From positions 310,001-374,000 of the forward strand of contig JAWKHX010000005.1 in the NCBI GenBank assembly GCA_041394605.1: a DNA stretch of 64,000 nucleotides, read 5' to 3'. This DNA is from UBA668 sp041394605. GTDB lineage: Bacteria; Actinomycetota; Acidimicrobiia; Acidimicrobiales; Ilumatobacteraceae. The notes under the pieces were generated by a model. The model had not been told where the DNA came from, made no database searches, and saw only the letters and a list, made by a program, of their open reading frames with translations. This document shows positions 7,986 through 16,725 of this stretch, piece by piece. A program made the position numbers and the translations under genes. Within the stretch, counting starts at the first letter, position 1. Each line of letters begins with the position of its first letter.

Positions 7986-9113
7986 GTGAACATGCGGGGC
8001 GCCGTCGGGTGGGTGATGGCGGGCGCCGCCGCCGTCACGTCACTGGGGTGTGCCGACGGCGATGCCGCGCGGACGGCGGTCACGGAGATCGACGACCCGG
8101 CGCTGGGCGCGCTGGTCGACAGCGTGGAGGCGGGGTGGTGGCGGGGGCAGGGCGCCGAGACCGTGGAGGTGTGGGTCTGCCGAGTGCCGGCGGACTCCAC
8201 GGCGCCCGCGTATGGAGGCCTGGAGTGGCGGGCGGAGCTGGACCCGGTGAGGCTGACGGACGAACTGGCGCCGGCCGGCGACTACTTCGCCACCCTGTCC
8301 AACGGCGTCTACCGGCCGTTCTTCGCTGCCGGTGGAGTGGTGGATCTGGCGGCGACGGACGGTCCGGAGCAGTGCGTGGAGGCGGCACTCGCGGCGTCGA
8401 CCACCGCCGCCGATGTGGTGCTGGCGATCGCCGATGCCGAGCAGGCCGAGGGCCAACCCGGCGGGTTGGGCAACGGCGGCGATTGCCCGGCCGCTCCGCC
8501 GTGCCCGGCCACCCAGTCGCGCCGCTACGCGTATGTCGGCGCCAGTGACTTCCACCCCGAGTGGGGCGACCGCCCCCCGCTGGACCTGGTGGAGCACGAA
8601 CTGGGCCACACGCTGGGCCTGGTGCACAGCGGTTACGACCCCACTGCGCCGCAGCCCTACACCAGCGCGCTGGATGTGATGAGCAACAGCGCCGCTCCTC
8701 GCGACACCCAGCCCGACCGGCGTGATGCGCCCGGCACCCTGGCGATCCAACGGGTGATCGCCGGCTGGTTGGACCTGGCATCGTTGGCCGTCGTGCCGTC
8801 CGGCGGTGCGACGGTGGCCCTCTCGCCGTCGGCGGGGACGGACGGGGTGCGTGGGCTCGTCCTGCCGGTCGATGACTTGTCCTTCCTGACGGTCGAACTG
8901 TTGCCGGCCGCCGGGCTGGATGCGCACCTGCCCCACGGCGGCGGGGTGGCGGTGCACCTGGTGGCCCTCGGCGGTGACGGCATCCGCATCGACCCGCTGG
9001 CAGGCGTGCCTGCGGACACGCTGCTCACCGAGGGCGGCATGTGGAACGGGTTCGGCTGGAGCGTCACCGTGGATGCTGGCTGGCGCGTCACCGTCGCGCA
9101 GGCCGGGGCATAA
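7986..9113 (+). CDS. Metzincin-like zinc metalloprotease lipoprotein
   Basis: A 375-residue secreted protein. A signal peptide ends in lipobox SLGC (Cys about residue 22), so it should be membrane-anchored on the outside. The zinc site HELGHTLGLVH (about residues 204-214) is the full metzincin HExxHxxGxxH, and ALDVMSN about 25 residues later supplies the Met-turn. The C-terminal third looks like a beta-rich domain and is not recognised. The GTG start was chosen because TACGGT ends six bases before it and the signal peptide begins there. The stop TAA forms part of the -10 box of the next gene. Peptidase activity is likely; the substrate is unknown. Confidence 0.8.
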   Translation: MNMRGAVGWVMAGAAAVTSLGCADGDAARTAVTEIDDPALGALVDSVEAGWWRGQGAETVEVWVCRVPADSTAPAYGGLEWRAELDPVRLTDELAPAGDYFATLSNGVYRPFFAAGGVVDLAATDGPEQCVEAALAASTTAADVVLAIADAEQAEGQPGGLGNGGDCPAAPPCPATQSRRYAYVGASDFHPEWGDRPPLDLVEHELGHTLGLVHSGYDPTAPQPYTSALDVMSNSAAPRDTQPDRRDAPGTLAIQRVIAGWLDLASLAVVPSGGATVALSPSAGTDGVRGLVLPVDDLSFLTVELLPAAGLDAHLPHGGGVAVHLVALGGDGIRIDPLAGVPADTLLTEGGMWNGFGWSVTVDAGWRVTVAQAGA

Positions 9114-9116
9114 GGT
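9111..9116 (+). promoter_or_regulatory. -10 box of cdd overlapping the upstream stop codon
   Basis: TAAGGT ends six bases before the cdd ATG. Its first three bases are the TAA stop of the metalloprotease gene, so one trinucleotide serves both purposes. Confidence 0.5.
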
Positions 9117-9122
9117 CGGGGC

Positions 9123-9533
9123 ATGACTCCGGAGCAGCGGGAACTGTTCGACGCCGCCGTCGCCGCGAAGGCCCACTCCTACTCGCCGTACAGCCGCTAC
9201 CCGGTCGGTGCGGCGGTTCGTGCCGCCAGTGGGCGCATCTACGCCGGCTGCAATGTGGAGAACGCCGCCTACCCGCAGGGCTGGTGCGCGGAGGCCAGTG
9301 CCATCGCCGCGATGGTCAGCGCGGGAGAGACGGAGATCACCGCGGTGCTCACCGTGTGCGAGGGCGACCTGGTCGGCACGTGCTGCGGTGGCTGCCGGCA
9401 GAAGATCCGCGAGTTCGCCGCGCCGCACACGCCGATCTACGCCTGCGGGCCGGAAGGTGTGCGCGCCGAGTTCACGCTCGACGACCTCCTGCCGCACAGC
9501 TTCGGCCCGGAACATCTGCGCCCGCAGCCCTAA
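9123..9533 (+). CDS. cdd: Cytidine deaminase
   Basis: A 136-residue protein of the usual length for homotetrameric cytidine deaminase, which converts cytidine and deoxycytidine to uridine forms in pyrimidine salvage. The zinc-binding and proton-shuttle motif is CAEASA (family CAE), preceded by GCNVENAAYPQG, and the second zinc pair is CCGGCRQKIREF (usually PCGxCRQ; here the Pro is replaced by Cys). The ATG lies six bases behind TAAGGT, with no Shine-Dalgarno. The next gene begins 11 bp after its stop. Confidence 0.9.
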   Translation: MTPEQRELFDAAVAAKAHSYSPYSRYPVGAAVRAASGRIYAGCNVENAAYPQGWCAEASAIAAMVSAGETEITAVLTVCEGDLVGTCCGGCRQKIREFAAPHTPIYACGPEGVRAEFTLDDLLPHSFGPEHLRPQP

Positions 9534-9536
9534 CCT
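9531..9536 (+). promoter_or_regulatory. -10 box of the aminotransferase overlapping the cdd stop
   Basis: TAACCT ends eight bases before the GTG at 9545 and contains the cdd stop TAA. It is the second case in a row of a stop codon reused in a leaderless promoter. Confidence 0.5.
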
Positions 9537-9544
9537 GTGACGCC

Positions 9545-10720
9545 GTGCCGTCCTCCCGCCAGCCGTACCTGACCGCCAAGCTGCAGGGCTTCGGCACGAC
9601 GATCTTCGCCGAGATGTCGGCGCTGGCCGTGGCCACCGGGAGCATCAACCTCGGCCAGGGCTTCCCCGACACGGATGCACCGCGCGAGGTCCTCGATGCC
9701 ACCATTGCGGCCATCAACAGCGAGCTCAACCAGTACCCGCCGGGCCCGGGCATGCCCGTGCTGCGCCACGCCGTCGCCGCCCACCAGCAGCACTGGTACG
9801 GGCTGAACTACGACGCCGACACGGAGGTGCTGATCACCTGCGGCGCGACGGAGGCGCTGGCCGGTGCGCTGCTCGGCCTGCTGGACACCGGCGACGAGGT
9901 GGTGGTCTTCGACCCCCTGTTCGACAGCTACGCCCCGTGCATCGCCATGGCGGGTGCCGTGCCCAAGCCCGTTCCGCTGCGCCCGCCGTCGTACACGTTC
10001 GACGCCGACCAACTGCGTGCCGCGGTCACGCCGAAGACCAAGCTGATCCTGCTGAACACCCCGCACAACCCCACGGGCCGGGTGTTCTCCATGGAGGAGA
10101 TGCAGATCATCGCCGACCTGGCGATCGAGCGCGACCTCATCGTGCTCACCGACGAGGTCTACGAGCACCTCACGTTCGACGGCGCGCGGCACATCCCGAT
10201 GGCCGCGCTGCCGGGCATGCGGGAGCGCACGCTCAGCATCTCCAGCGGCGGCAAGACGTTCAACACCACCGGCTGGAAGGTCGGCTGGCTGTGCGGCCCG
10301 CCGCCGCTGGTGCAGGCCGCCCGCACCGCCAAGCAGTTCCTCACCTACGTCAGCAGCGGCCCGTTCCAGCCCGCCATCGCCGTCGGGCTGGCCCTGCCGG
10401 ACCAGTTCTTCCACGACGTCGCCGCGGACCTGCAGGCCAAGCGCGACCACCTGCTGCCCGGCCTGCGCGCTGCCGGCTTCGACGTGTACGACACCAGCGC
10501 CACCTACTTCGTCACCGCCGACATCCGCCCCCTTCGCCCCGACGGCGACGGCATGGCCTTCTGCCGTGAGTTGCCCGACCGCTGCGGGGTCGTTGCCATC
10601 CCCAACGAGGTGCTCTACCTGGACAAGGCGGCGGGCCGCCACTTGGTGCGGTTCGCGTTCTGCAAACGCATCGAGGTGCTCGACGAGGCGGCGCAGCGCC
10701 TCGCCACGCTCCACCGCTAG
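9545..10720 (+). CDS. Class I/II pyridoxal-phosphate aminotransferase (DapC/KYAT-like)
   Basis: A 391-residue fold-type I aminotransferase. Motifs are NLGQGFPD near the N-terminus, ITCGATEALAGALL, NTPHNPTGRVF, the PLP-contact DEVYEHLTF, and the PLP lysine in SISSGGKTFNTTGWKVGW. It resembles actinobacterial N-succinyldiaminopimelate aminotransferase (DapC) and the kynurenine/glutamine transaminase K group; the sequence alone does not decide. Its stop is 10 bp from that of a nitrilase-family enzyme resembling omega-amidase, the partner enzyme of glutamine transaminases, which favours the second reading. The GTG start lies behind a TAACCT box. Confidence 0.85.
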   Translation: MPSSRQPYLTAKLQGFGTTIFAEMSALAVATGSINLGQGFPDTDAPREVLDATIAAINSELNQYPPGPGMPVLRHAVAAHQQHWYGLNYDADTEVLITCGATEALAGALLGLLDTGDEVVVFDPLFDSYAPCIAMAGAVPKPVPLRPPSYTFDADQLRAAVTPKTKLILLNTPHNPTGRVFSMEEMQIIADLAIERDLIVLTDEVYEHLTFDGARHIPMAALPGMRERTLSISSGGKTFNTTGWKVGWLCGPPPLVQAARTAKQFLTYVSSGPFQPAIAVGLALPDQFFHDVAADLQAKRDHLLPGLRAAGFDVYDTSATYFVTADIRPLRPDGDGMAFCRELPDRCGVVAIPNEVLYLDKAAGRHLVRFAFCKRIEVLDEAAQRLATLHR

Positions 10721-10729
10721 CGGGGCGCG

Positions 10730-11500
<771 letters not shown>

Positions 11501-11548
11501 GGACGAATGGTAAACGACACCGCCACCGGGGTCGTAGGCTGTTCGGCG

Positions 11549-12259
11549 ATGCACGAACTTCGCACCGAGCCCCGCCAGCGTCGCAGCCAACGCTCCATCG
11601 AGGCCATCCTCGATGCGGCCGAACTGCTCATCCATCAAGACGGTCAGGTCAGCTTCACGGCCAACGAACTGGTCACCGCCGCCGACATGTCGATCGGCCG
11701 TGTCTACTACTGGTTCCCGGACATCCCGTCCGTGGTCGCCGCGCTGGCCGAGCGCTCCATGAACCGCCTCATGGAGATGTTCGCCGGCATCGTGCGCCAG
11801 GAGGAAAGCAGCTCCACGCCGCAGCTCATCGCCCGCGTGGTGGACGGGATGTGCGAGTACCTGGACGCCAACCCGGCCACCGTCGCCCTGTGCCTCACCG
11901 GCGGCGAGAACAGCTTCGGCACGGAGATCCAGGAGCGCATGTGCGACCTGGCCCGCAGCGTGGTGCGCAGCCGTGTGCCCGACGCTCCCGACGCCGAGGT
12001 GGAAGTGGTGGCCCGCACCACCGTGGGCATCACGCTGGGCATGCTGCGCGGCTACACGAGCGCCGGCGAACTGCGCGACGTCATCCGCCAGGAATTGGTG
12101 TACGTGCTGTCGTCGTGGCTGTACTGCCGCTACCCGTCGCTGAACGACCCCATCTGGACGGACGCCTCGGCCCGCCCCATCCAGCCCAGCCGCCGACCCG
12201 CCGGGCATCTGGCAGATTGGACGGAAGTGTTGCCGGCGCTGTCACCCGCCGAGGGCTGA
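11549..12259 (+). CDS. TetR-family transcriptional regulator
   Basis: A 236-residue regulator with an N-terminal TetR helix-turn-helix: RRSQRSIEAILDAAELLI, then ANELVTAADMSIGRVYYWFPDI, where the recognition helix ends in the usual YYWF. The C-terminal ligand domain is helical and not assigned. The ATG lies eight bases behind TAGGCT (11535-11540). It is divergent from the omega-amidase-like gene, which may be a target. Its end overlaps the convergent GNAT gene by 18 bp. Confidence 0.85.
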   Translation: MHELRTEPRQRRSQRSIEAILDAAELLIHQDGQVSFTANELVTAADMSIGRVYYWFPDIPSVVAALAERSMNRLMEMFAGIVRQEESSSTPQLIARVVDGMCEYLDANPATVALCLTGGENSFGTEIQERMCDLARSVVRSRVPDAPDAEVEVVARTTVGITLGMLRGYTSAGELRDVIRQELVYVLSSWLYCRYPSLNDPIWTDASARPIQPSRRPAGHLADWTEVLPALSPAEG

Positions 12260-12772
12260 ACCGGCAACCGGCGCGTCCAGCGGCAGGGCCAGCAGGCTCA
12301 CCGTCTTCTTCCCGCCGTCGGTGTCCTGACGGCCCACTTCACGGAAGCCGATGGCGTGGTGGAACGCGAGCGAGGCATCGTTGCGTGGCCGCACATTGAC
12401 CTCACACGTCAGCACCGGCCAGCGCCCGGTGAACTGGGCCACCAGGGCGTCGTAGAACCGGCGGCCGATGCCGTAGCGGCGGAAGTGGGGCAGCACGGCA
12501 ATCCGGTCCAGGTACACGAACCGCTCGTAGGTGCGGCTGAACCAGCCGTAGTTGAGGCTGCCGTACGGCTGTTGGGGCCCGATGACCCAGCAGAACCCGG
12601 CGAACTCGCCATCCACCTCGGCCACCAGCGCGGCCTCTGCCAGCGACGCCAGCCTTGCGACCTCGGGGGCGTCCAGTTCGTTGAGCGCGGGGACGTTGGC
12701 GTTGTTCAACGCCAGCGCAGCCTCCACGTCGTGGTCGGCGAAGCGGCGGATGTGGACCGACGAGTGCGACAC
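12242..12772 (-). CDS. GNAT-family N-acetyltransferase
   Basis: A 176-residue protein with the GNAT fold. The acetyl-CoA-binding motif A is VYLDRIAVLPHFRRYGIGRRFYDAL (RRYGIG), followed by VNVRPRNDASLAFHHAIGFREVGR, the usual end of the fold. The acceptor substrate is unknown. The GTG start at 12772 was chosen because TAGCGT (12781-12786, minus strand) ends eight bases upstream. It is divergent from msrA; the two -10 boxes are only 7 bp apart. Its 3' end overlaps the TetR gene. Confidence 0.85.
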   Translation of the reverse strand: MSHSSVHIRRFADHDVEAALALNNANVPALNELDAPEVARLASLAEAALVAEVDGEFAGFCWVIGPQQPYGSLNYGWFSRTYERFVYLDRIAVLPHFRRYGIGRRFYDALVAQFTGRWPVLTCEVNVRPRNDASLAFHHAIGFREVGRQDTDGGKKTVSLLALPLDAPVAGSALGG

Positions 12773-12780
12773 GACAGCGG

Positions 12781-12799
12781 ACGCTAGCGGGCGTAGCCT
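12781..12799. promoter_or_regulatory. Back-to-back leaderless promoters for GNAT and msrA
   Basis: TAGCGT on the minus strand (12781-12786) serves the GNAT gene at 12772. TAGCCT on the plus strand (12794-12799) serves msrA at 12806. Each -10 lies where the opposing promoter's spacer would be, so the two RNA polymerases cannot occupy the site together. Confidence 0.5.
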
Positions 12800-12805
12800 T
12801 CCCCC

Positions 12806-13453
12806 ATGCTCTTCCGCCACAAGATGGAGATGGTGTCGCCGGAGGACGCCCTGCCCGGCCGCACCGACCAGACCATGCGGGTGCCCGCCGCCCACTTCGT
12901 GCTCGGCACGCCCCTCACCCCGCCCTGGCCCGAGGGGATGGCCACCGCGGTGTTCGGGATGGGTTGCTTCTGGGGGGCAGAGCGCAAGTTCTGGCAGCTC
13001 GACGGGGTGTACTCCACCGCCGTCGGGTACGCCGGCGGCTACACGCCGAACCCGACCTACGAAGAGACGTGCAGCGGCCGCACCGGCCACGCCGAGGTGG
13101 TGCTGGTGGTGTTCGACCCGGCGGTCATCACGTTCGAGCGCCTGCTGCAGGTGTTCTGGGAGAACCACGACCCCACCCAGGGCATGCGCCAGGGCAACGA
13201 CATGGGCACCCAGTACCGCAGCACCGTGTACACCACCGACCCCTCGCAGGAAGCCGTGGTGGCGACCACCCGTGCCACGTTCCAGGAACGCCTCACCGGG
13301 GCCGGCTACGGCACCATCACCACCGAGGTCGCCCCGCTCGGCGAGTTCTTCTACGCCGAGCCGTACCACCAGCAGTACCTGGCCAAGAACCCCGACGGCT
13401 ACTGCGGCATCGGCGGCACCGGGGTCAGCTGCCCCATCGGCCTCCAGGCCTGA
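12806..13453 (+). CDS. msrA: Peptide-methionine (S)-S-oxide reductase MsrA
   Basis: A 215-residue enzyme that repairs oxidised methionine. The catalytic motif GCFWGAER, the substrate-pocket GYAGGYTPNPTYEETCSGRTGHAE, and YRSTVY are complete. The C-terminus GYCGIGGTGVSC supplies the two resolving cysteines. An N-terminal extension of about 45 residues before the domain is normal in actinobacterial MsrA. The start is leaderless behind TAGCCT. It ends one base from the convergent deoxyribosyltransferase-like gene. Confidence 0.93.
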   Translation: MLFRHKMEMVSPEDALPGRTDQTMRVPAAHFVLGTPLTPPWPEGMATAVFGMGCFWGAERKFWQLDGVYSTAVGYAGGYTPNPTYEETCSGRTGHAEVVLVVFDPAVITFERLLQVFWENHDPTQGMRQGNDMGTQYRSTVYTTDPSQEAVVATTRATFQERLTGAGYGTITTEVAPLGEFFYAEPYHQQYLAKNPDGYCGIGGTGVSCPIGLQA

Positions 13454-13454
13454 G

Positions 13455-13895
13455 TCAGACGGGCGCCTGCCCCGCACTCCATTCGGCCAGCGCGGCCTCC
13501 AGGTCCTCCAGCGAGCGCACCAGGCGGTGCAGCGAACACTCCATCATCAGGTTCACCACCTCGTGGGCGAACCGGCTGCGCCAGTCCGTGTGCAGGCCGA
13601 TGAGGTACTTCCCGGTGGCGTAGGCGTAGCCCAGTTCCCAGGCAGTGCCGTCGTCGGTGGTGATCCCGTTGAGGTTGGCCACCACCACGTCGCACTCGTC
13701 GATGCCGCGCTTGTCGTTCTCGAAGATCTGGCGGACGTTGAACTCGTCCTTCGGCGGATTGTCGCGGTGGGGCAGGAACGTGTCGAACCCAGCGGCCGCG
13801 ACCAACGTGTCGACCTTCTCGATGAACCACCGTTCGCCCTCGTCGAACAGCGGCCCGGCCACGTAGGCGCGCGGGCGGCGGGGGTTGTCGGTCAT
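13455..13895 (-). CDS. Nucleoside 2-deoxyribosyltransferase-like protein
   Basis: A 146-residue protein of the nucleoside 2-deoxyribosyltransferase superfamily. It has the N-terminal AYVAGPLFDEGERWF, a DNPPKD loop, DECDVVVANLNG and the catalytic-Glu segment DDGTAWELGYAYATGKYLIG. Such enzymes move deoxyribose between bases or cleave nucleotides. The ATG at 13895 was preferred to the in-frame ATG at 13904 because it overlaps the CoA-transferase stop by four bases (ATGA). It is the last gene of the operon 16.6 to 13.5 kb on the minus strand. Confidence 0.8.
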   Translation of the reverse strand: MTDNPRRPRAYVAGPLFDEGERWFIEKVDTLVAAAGFDTFLPHRDNPPKDEFNVRQIFENDKRGIDECDVVVANLNGITTDDGTAWELGYAYATGKYLIGLHTDWRSRFAHEVVNLMMECSLHRLVRSLEDLEAALAEWSAGQAPV

Positions 13896-15037
13896 CGGTC
13901 CCATCCCTTCTCACGGATCTCGGCGCCGTCGGCATCCATCGCCCGGCCCTGCCATTGCAGGCGGCCGGGGGTGGCGCTGAGCTTGGCGATCAGCCCCTGC
14001 ATCGGTGTGCCGTCCAGTTCCACGATGGCTTTCCGGGCGCGGTAGTGCGGGTCGGCGGTGATGTCGGCGATGTCCATCACCGGGCCGACCGCAGCCTCCG
14101 CTGCAGCGAACGCCTCCAACACCTCGTCGCGGGTGCGGGCGGCGCACCAGTCGCGCATGATTCCCTCCAACTCGTCGCGGTGCTCCATGCGCGACACGAA
14201 GGTGGCGAAGCGGGGGTCGCCGCCCACGCCCAGCAGGCCCAGCAGGCGGGCGGCCACGGAGTCGCTGGATGCCGACAGGCCCACCCACCTGCCGTCGCTG
14301 CACTGGTAGGTGCCCCGCGGCACGGTGTAGGGCAGGCCCGCGCCCAGGCGCCCCTGCTGCTCGCCGGTGAGGCCATAGAGCGTGACGAGCGGGCTCATGA
14401 ACTGGAACAGGCTCTCGATGAGCGTGACGTCCACCACCTGGCCGACGCCGCTGTGCACGGCGACCAGCGTGGCGAAGGCCGCCGCCAGGCCGGTGAGCTC
14501 GTCGGTGAGCGCGATCGGCGGCAGCAGCGGCTGGCCCCCGGGCTCGCCGGAGATCGCCGCCAACCCGGACATGCTCTCGGCGATCGTGGCGAAGCCGGGC
14601 CGCTGGCGGTACGGGCCGGTCTGCCCGAAGCCAGTGACGCGTGTGAGCACCAGCCTGGGGTTGCGGGCATGCAGTTCGGTGGGGCCGAGGCCCAGGCGCT
14701 CGAGCGTGCCGGGACGGAAGTTCTCCACCAGCACGTCGGCGCCATCGATCAGCCGCCAGAGGACGTCGAGATCGTCGGGGGCCTTGAGGTCCAGCGCGAT
14801 GGTCCGCTTGTTGCGGTTGACCATCTTCCACCACATGCCCGTGCCGTCACGCGGGTCGCGCCAGCCGAGATTGCGCAGGCTGTCGCCGCCGTCCGGCCGT
14901 TCGACCTTGATGACGTCGGCCCCGAAGTCCGCGAGATAGCGGGCACAGTTCGGGCCGGCGAGGACGGTGGAGAGATCGATCACCCGCAGGCCGGCGAGCG
15001 GCGCCGCCGGAGGTTCCGGTTCCCCAGGCGTGCTCAC
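13892..15037 (-). CDS. CaiB/BaiF family (family III) CoA-transferase
   Basis: A 381-residue family III CoA-transferase, which swaps CoA between carboxylic acids. Motifs are LRVIDLSTVLAGPNCARYLADFGADVIKVERP, NRNKRTIALDLK, ENFRPGTLERLG, and the active-site aspartate segment PIALTDELTGLAAA. Donor and acceptor acids cannot be told. The GTG start overlaps the upstream MDMPI-domain gene by four bases (GTGA), and its stop overlaps the downstream gene, so the operon is tightly coupled. Confidence 0.88.
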   Translation of the reverse strand: MSTPGEPEPPAAPLAGLRVIDLSTVLAGPNCARYLADFGADVIKVERPDGGDSLRNLGWRDPRDGTGMWWKMVNRNKRTIALDLKAPDDLDVLWRLIDGADVLVENFRPGTLERLGLGPTELHARNPRLVLTRVTGFGQTGPYRQRPGFATIAESMSGLAAISGEPGGQPLLPPIALTDELTGLAAAFATLVAVHSGVGQVVDVTLIESLFQFMSPLVTLYGLTGEQQGRLGAGLPYTVPRGTYQCSDGRWVGLSASSDSVAARLLGLLGVGGDPRFATFVSRMEHRDELEGIMRDWCAARTRDEVLEAFAAAEAAVGPVMDIADITADPHYRARKAIVELDGTPMQGLIAKLSATPGRLQWQGRAMDADGAEIREKGWDR

Positions 15038-15648
15038 GACAGGGCGTTGTAGCCGTGGGGCAGAGGTGCCCGGCCGGTGAGCGCGAGGATCAGCGTGACC
15101 GGCGACGCCAGCTGCACCAGCACGTCCAGCACCACGCGAGAGGTGTCCGGGTGCAGTTCGGCCAGCTGGCCGGTGGCCCGCTGGAGGTCCAGGGTGTGCA
15201 CACCGGCCTCCACCACCCGGGTGGCGAGGTACTCGATGAGCGTGATCTGCCCGGCGAACGTGTTGACCGGCTCGTCGTCCGCGGTGGCGGCCACGAGCGC
15301 CAGCACTTGCTCCACGGTGGCCTCCGCCTCGCCGACGGGGTCGAACAGTTGGCGCCCGGCCTGGCGGGCACGGTGCAGCACGCCGCGGTGCACATCGGGG
15401 TCGGCCAGCGCCACCTGGTAGTACTCCGTGGCGTCGGCGAGGATGCGGTCCGTGCTGGGCTCGGCGGCCAGGTAGCCGTCCACCGTGATGAACGCCCGCA
15501 GGGTGTGGGCCGCCAGTTCGCGGACGCTCCAGTCGCCCAGCGCGCCGGCGCGATCCCACTGCTCGGGGCCGACCGCCCGGAGCGCGGTGAGGAAGCTGGT
15601 GGCGGCCTGGTGGAAGGCGGCTCTCACCGCAGCGGGATCGTGCAGCAT
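15034..15648 (-). CDS. DinB/MDMPI-domain protein (mycothiol-dependent isomerase-like)
   Basis: A 204-residue protein whose N-terminal half matches the MDMPI metal-binding four-helix bundle: WDRAGALGDWSVRELAAHTLRAF carries the conserved W-S-V-R-E-L-x-x-H. The family includes mycothiol-dependent maleylpyruvate isomerase and many unassigned thiol transferases of mycothiol-making actinomycetes. The ATG at 15648 has a strong GGAGGA Shine-Dalgarno although it lies 25 bp inside the end of the upstream phosphoesterase gene. Function beyond the family is open. Confidence 0.7.
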   Translation of the reverse strand: MLHDPAAVRAAFHQAATSFLTALRAVGPEQWDRAGALGDWSVRELAAHTLRAFITVDGYLAAEPSTDRILADATEYYQVALADPDVHRGVLHRARQAGRQLFDPVGEAEATVEQVLALVAATADDEPVNTFAGQITLIEYLATRVVEAGVHTLDLQRATGQLAELHPDTSRVVLDVLVQLASPVTLILALTGRAPLPHGYNALS

Positions 15649-16628
15649 CGGTCCTCCAGGGTACCGAGGGCGTAGGTCTCGTAGTCCACCCCGAAGTCCG
15701 AGTAGAGGTGCCGGCACCGCTCGCTCCAGGCCAGCGCAGCAGGTGCGGAGATGCGGTGGACCACCTGGGTGATCCCGCCTTCGTACACGCGGTACTCGGC
15801 CCATGTGCCGGGGAAGTCCTTCACGCAGCCGACCTCGATGCTGGGCGCACCACACGGCATGAACCTGCGGCGATGGCGATGGGTGTGCCCGGCCGTGTAC
15901 GCCACCAGGGCAGGCCGGCGGGCGAACACGTCGGCCAGCGCGTCACTGGCGTCGGGGTGGAGGCCGAAGTAGTCGTCGCCACGATGGGCGTCCGGGGTGC
16001 CCAGCCACTGCTGGTGGTGCCCCATCACCAGCACCGGCCGGTCGGCCTCGGCAGCCACGGTGTCCAGCCATTCCAACTGGTCGGGTCGCAGGGTGCCGGT
16101 GGTCTGCCAGGGGATCACGGTGTCCAGGAGCGCCACCGCCACCCCGGGAAGGGTGATGAACTGGTCGCCGGCGTACTGCTGCTGTCCCTGGTAGGCGTCG
16201 TGGTTGCCGCGCACCACATGCAGCAGGGGGCCGAACGGGGGGCGATAGCAGTCCTCGAACGCGGCCCATTCCTCCGGCTGCCCGTCGGCCGACAGGTCGC
16301 CCTTCACGATCACGGCGTGAGGGGCGATCGCGGCGATCTCCTCCACCGCCGCCCGGTTCATGGTGTCCGGGTACGGAGGTTCATCGGGCAGGCTGCGCTG
16401 GATGGGGCCGTCCGGGTGGTCGTCGATCCGCCCGCACTCCACCTCACCGAAGTGCACGTCGTTCACCGTGGCGACGCGACACAGCAGTTCGCCACCGGGG
16501 CGTGGCAGGGTGCGGACCTCGGTGCCGAACAGGCGGTAGGTGGTGGCCGGCTGCAGCGCGTCCGCTCGAAGGACGGTGCCGCCGTCGTGGGCCACGGCGA
16601 TGTCCTCGCCGACCGTGGTCACGTCCAT
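15624..16628 (-). CDS. Calcineurin-like metallophosphoesterase
   Basis: A 334-residue metal-dependent phosphoesterase. All the binuclear metal motifs are present in order: NDVHFGE, KGDLSADG, RGNHDAY, MGHHQQW and AGHTHRHRR. A beta-rich N-terminal segment of about 70 residues precedes the catalytic domain. No signal peptide is seen. The ATG at 16628 is the first good start; an upstream TACGGT is 19 bases away, so a short leader is likely. It is the first gene of a four-gene minus-strand operon. Cyclic nucleotides or phosphoesters are possible substrates. Confidence 0.85.
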   Translation of the reverse strand: MDVTTVGEDIAVAHDGGTVLRADALQPATTYRLFGTEVRTLPRPGGELLCRVATVNDVHFGEVECGRIDDHPDGPIQRSLPDEPPYPDTMNRAAVEEIAAIAPHAVIVKGDLSADGQPEEWAAFEDCYRPPFGPLLHVVRGNHDAYQGQQQYAGDQFITLPGVAVALLDTVIPWQTTGTLRPDQLEWLDTVAAEADRPVLVMGHHQQWLGTPDAHRGDDYFGLHPDASDALADVFARRPALVAYTAGHTHRHRRRFMPCGAPSIEVGCVKDFPGTWAEYRVYEGGITQVVHRISAPAALAWSERCRHLYSDFGVDYETYALGTLEDRCCTIPLR

Positions 16629-16725
16629 GCCGATCGCTCCATTCGGCCACCGTACCGCGCTGCGGAAAGAAGGGTCAGAAGTCCGTACCACTCTCCGTGG
16701 TGAAACCATTACACTCCCTTGCGAA

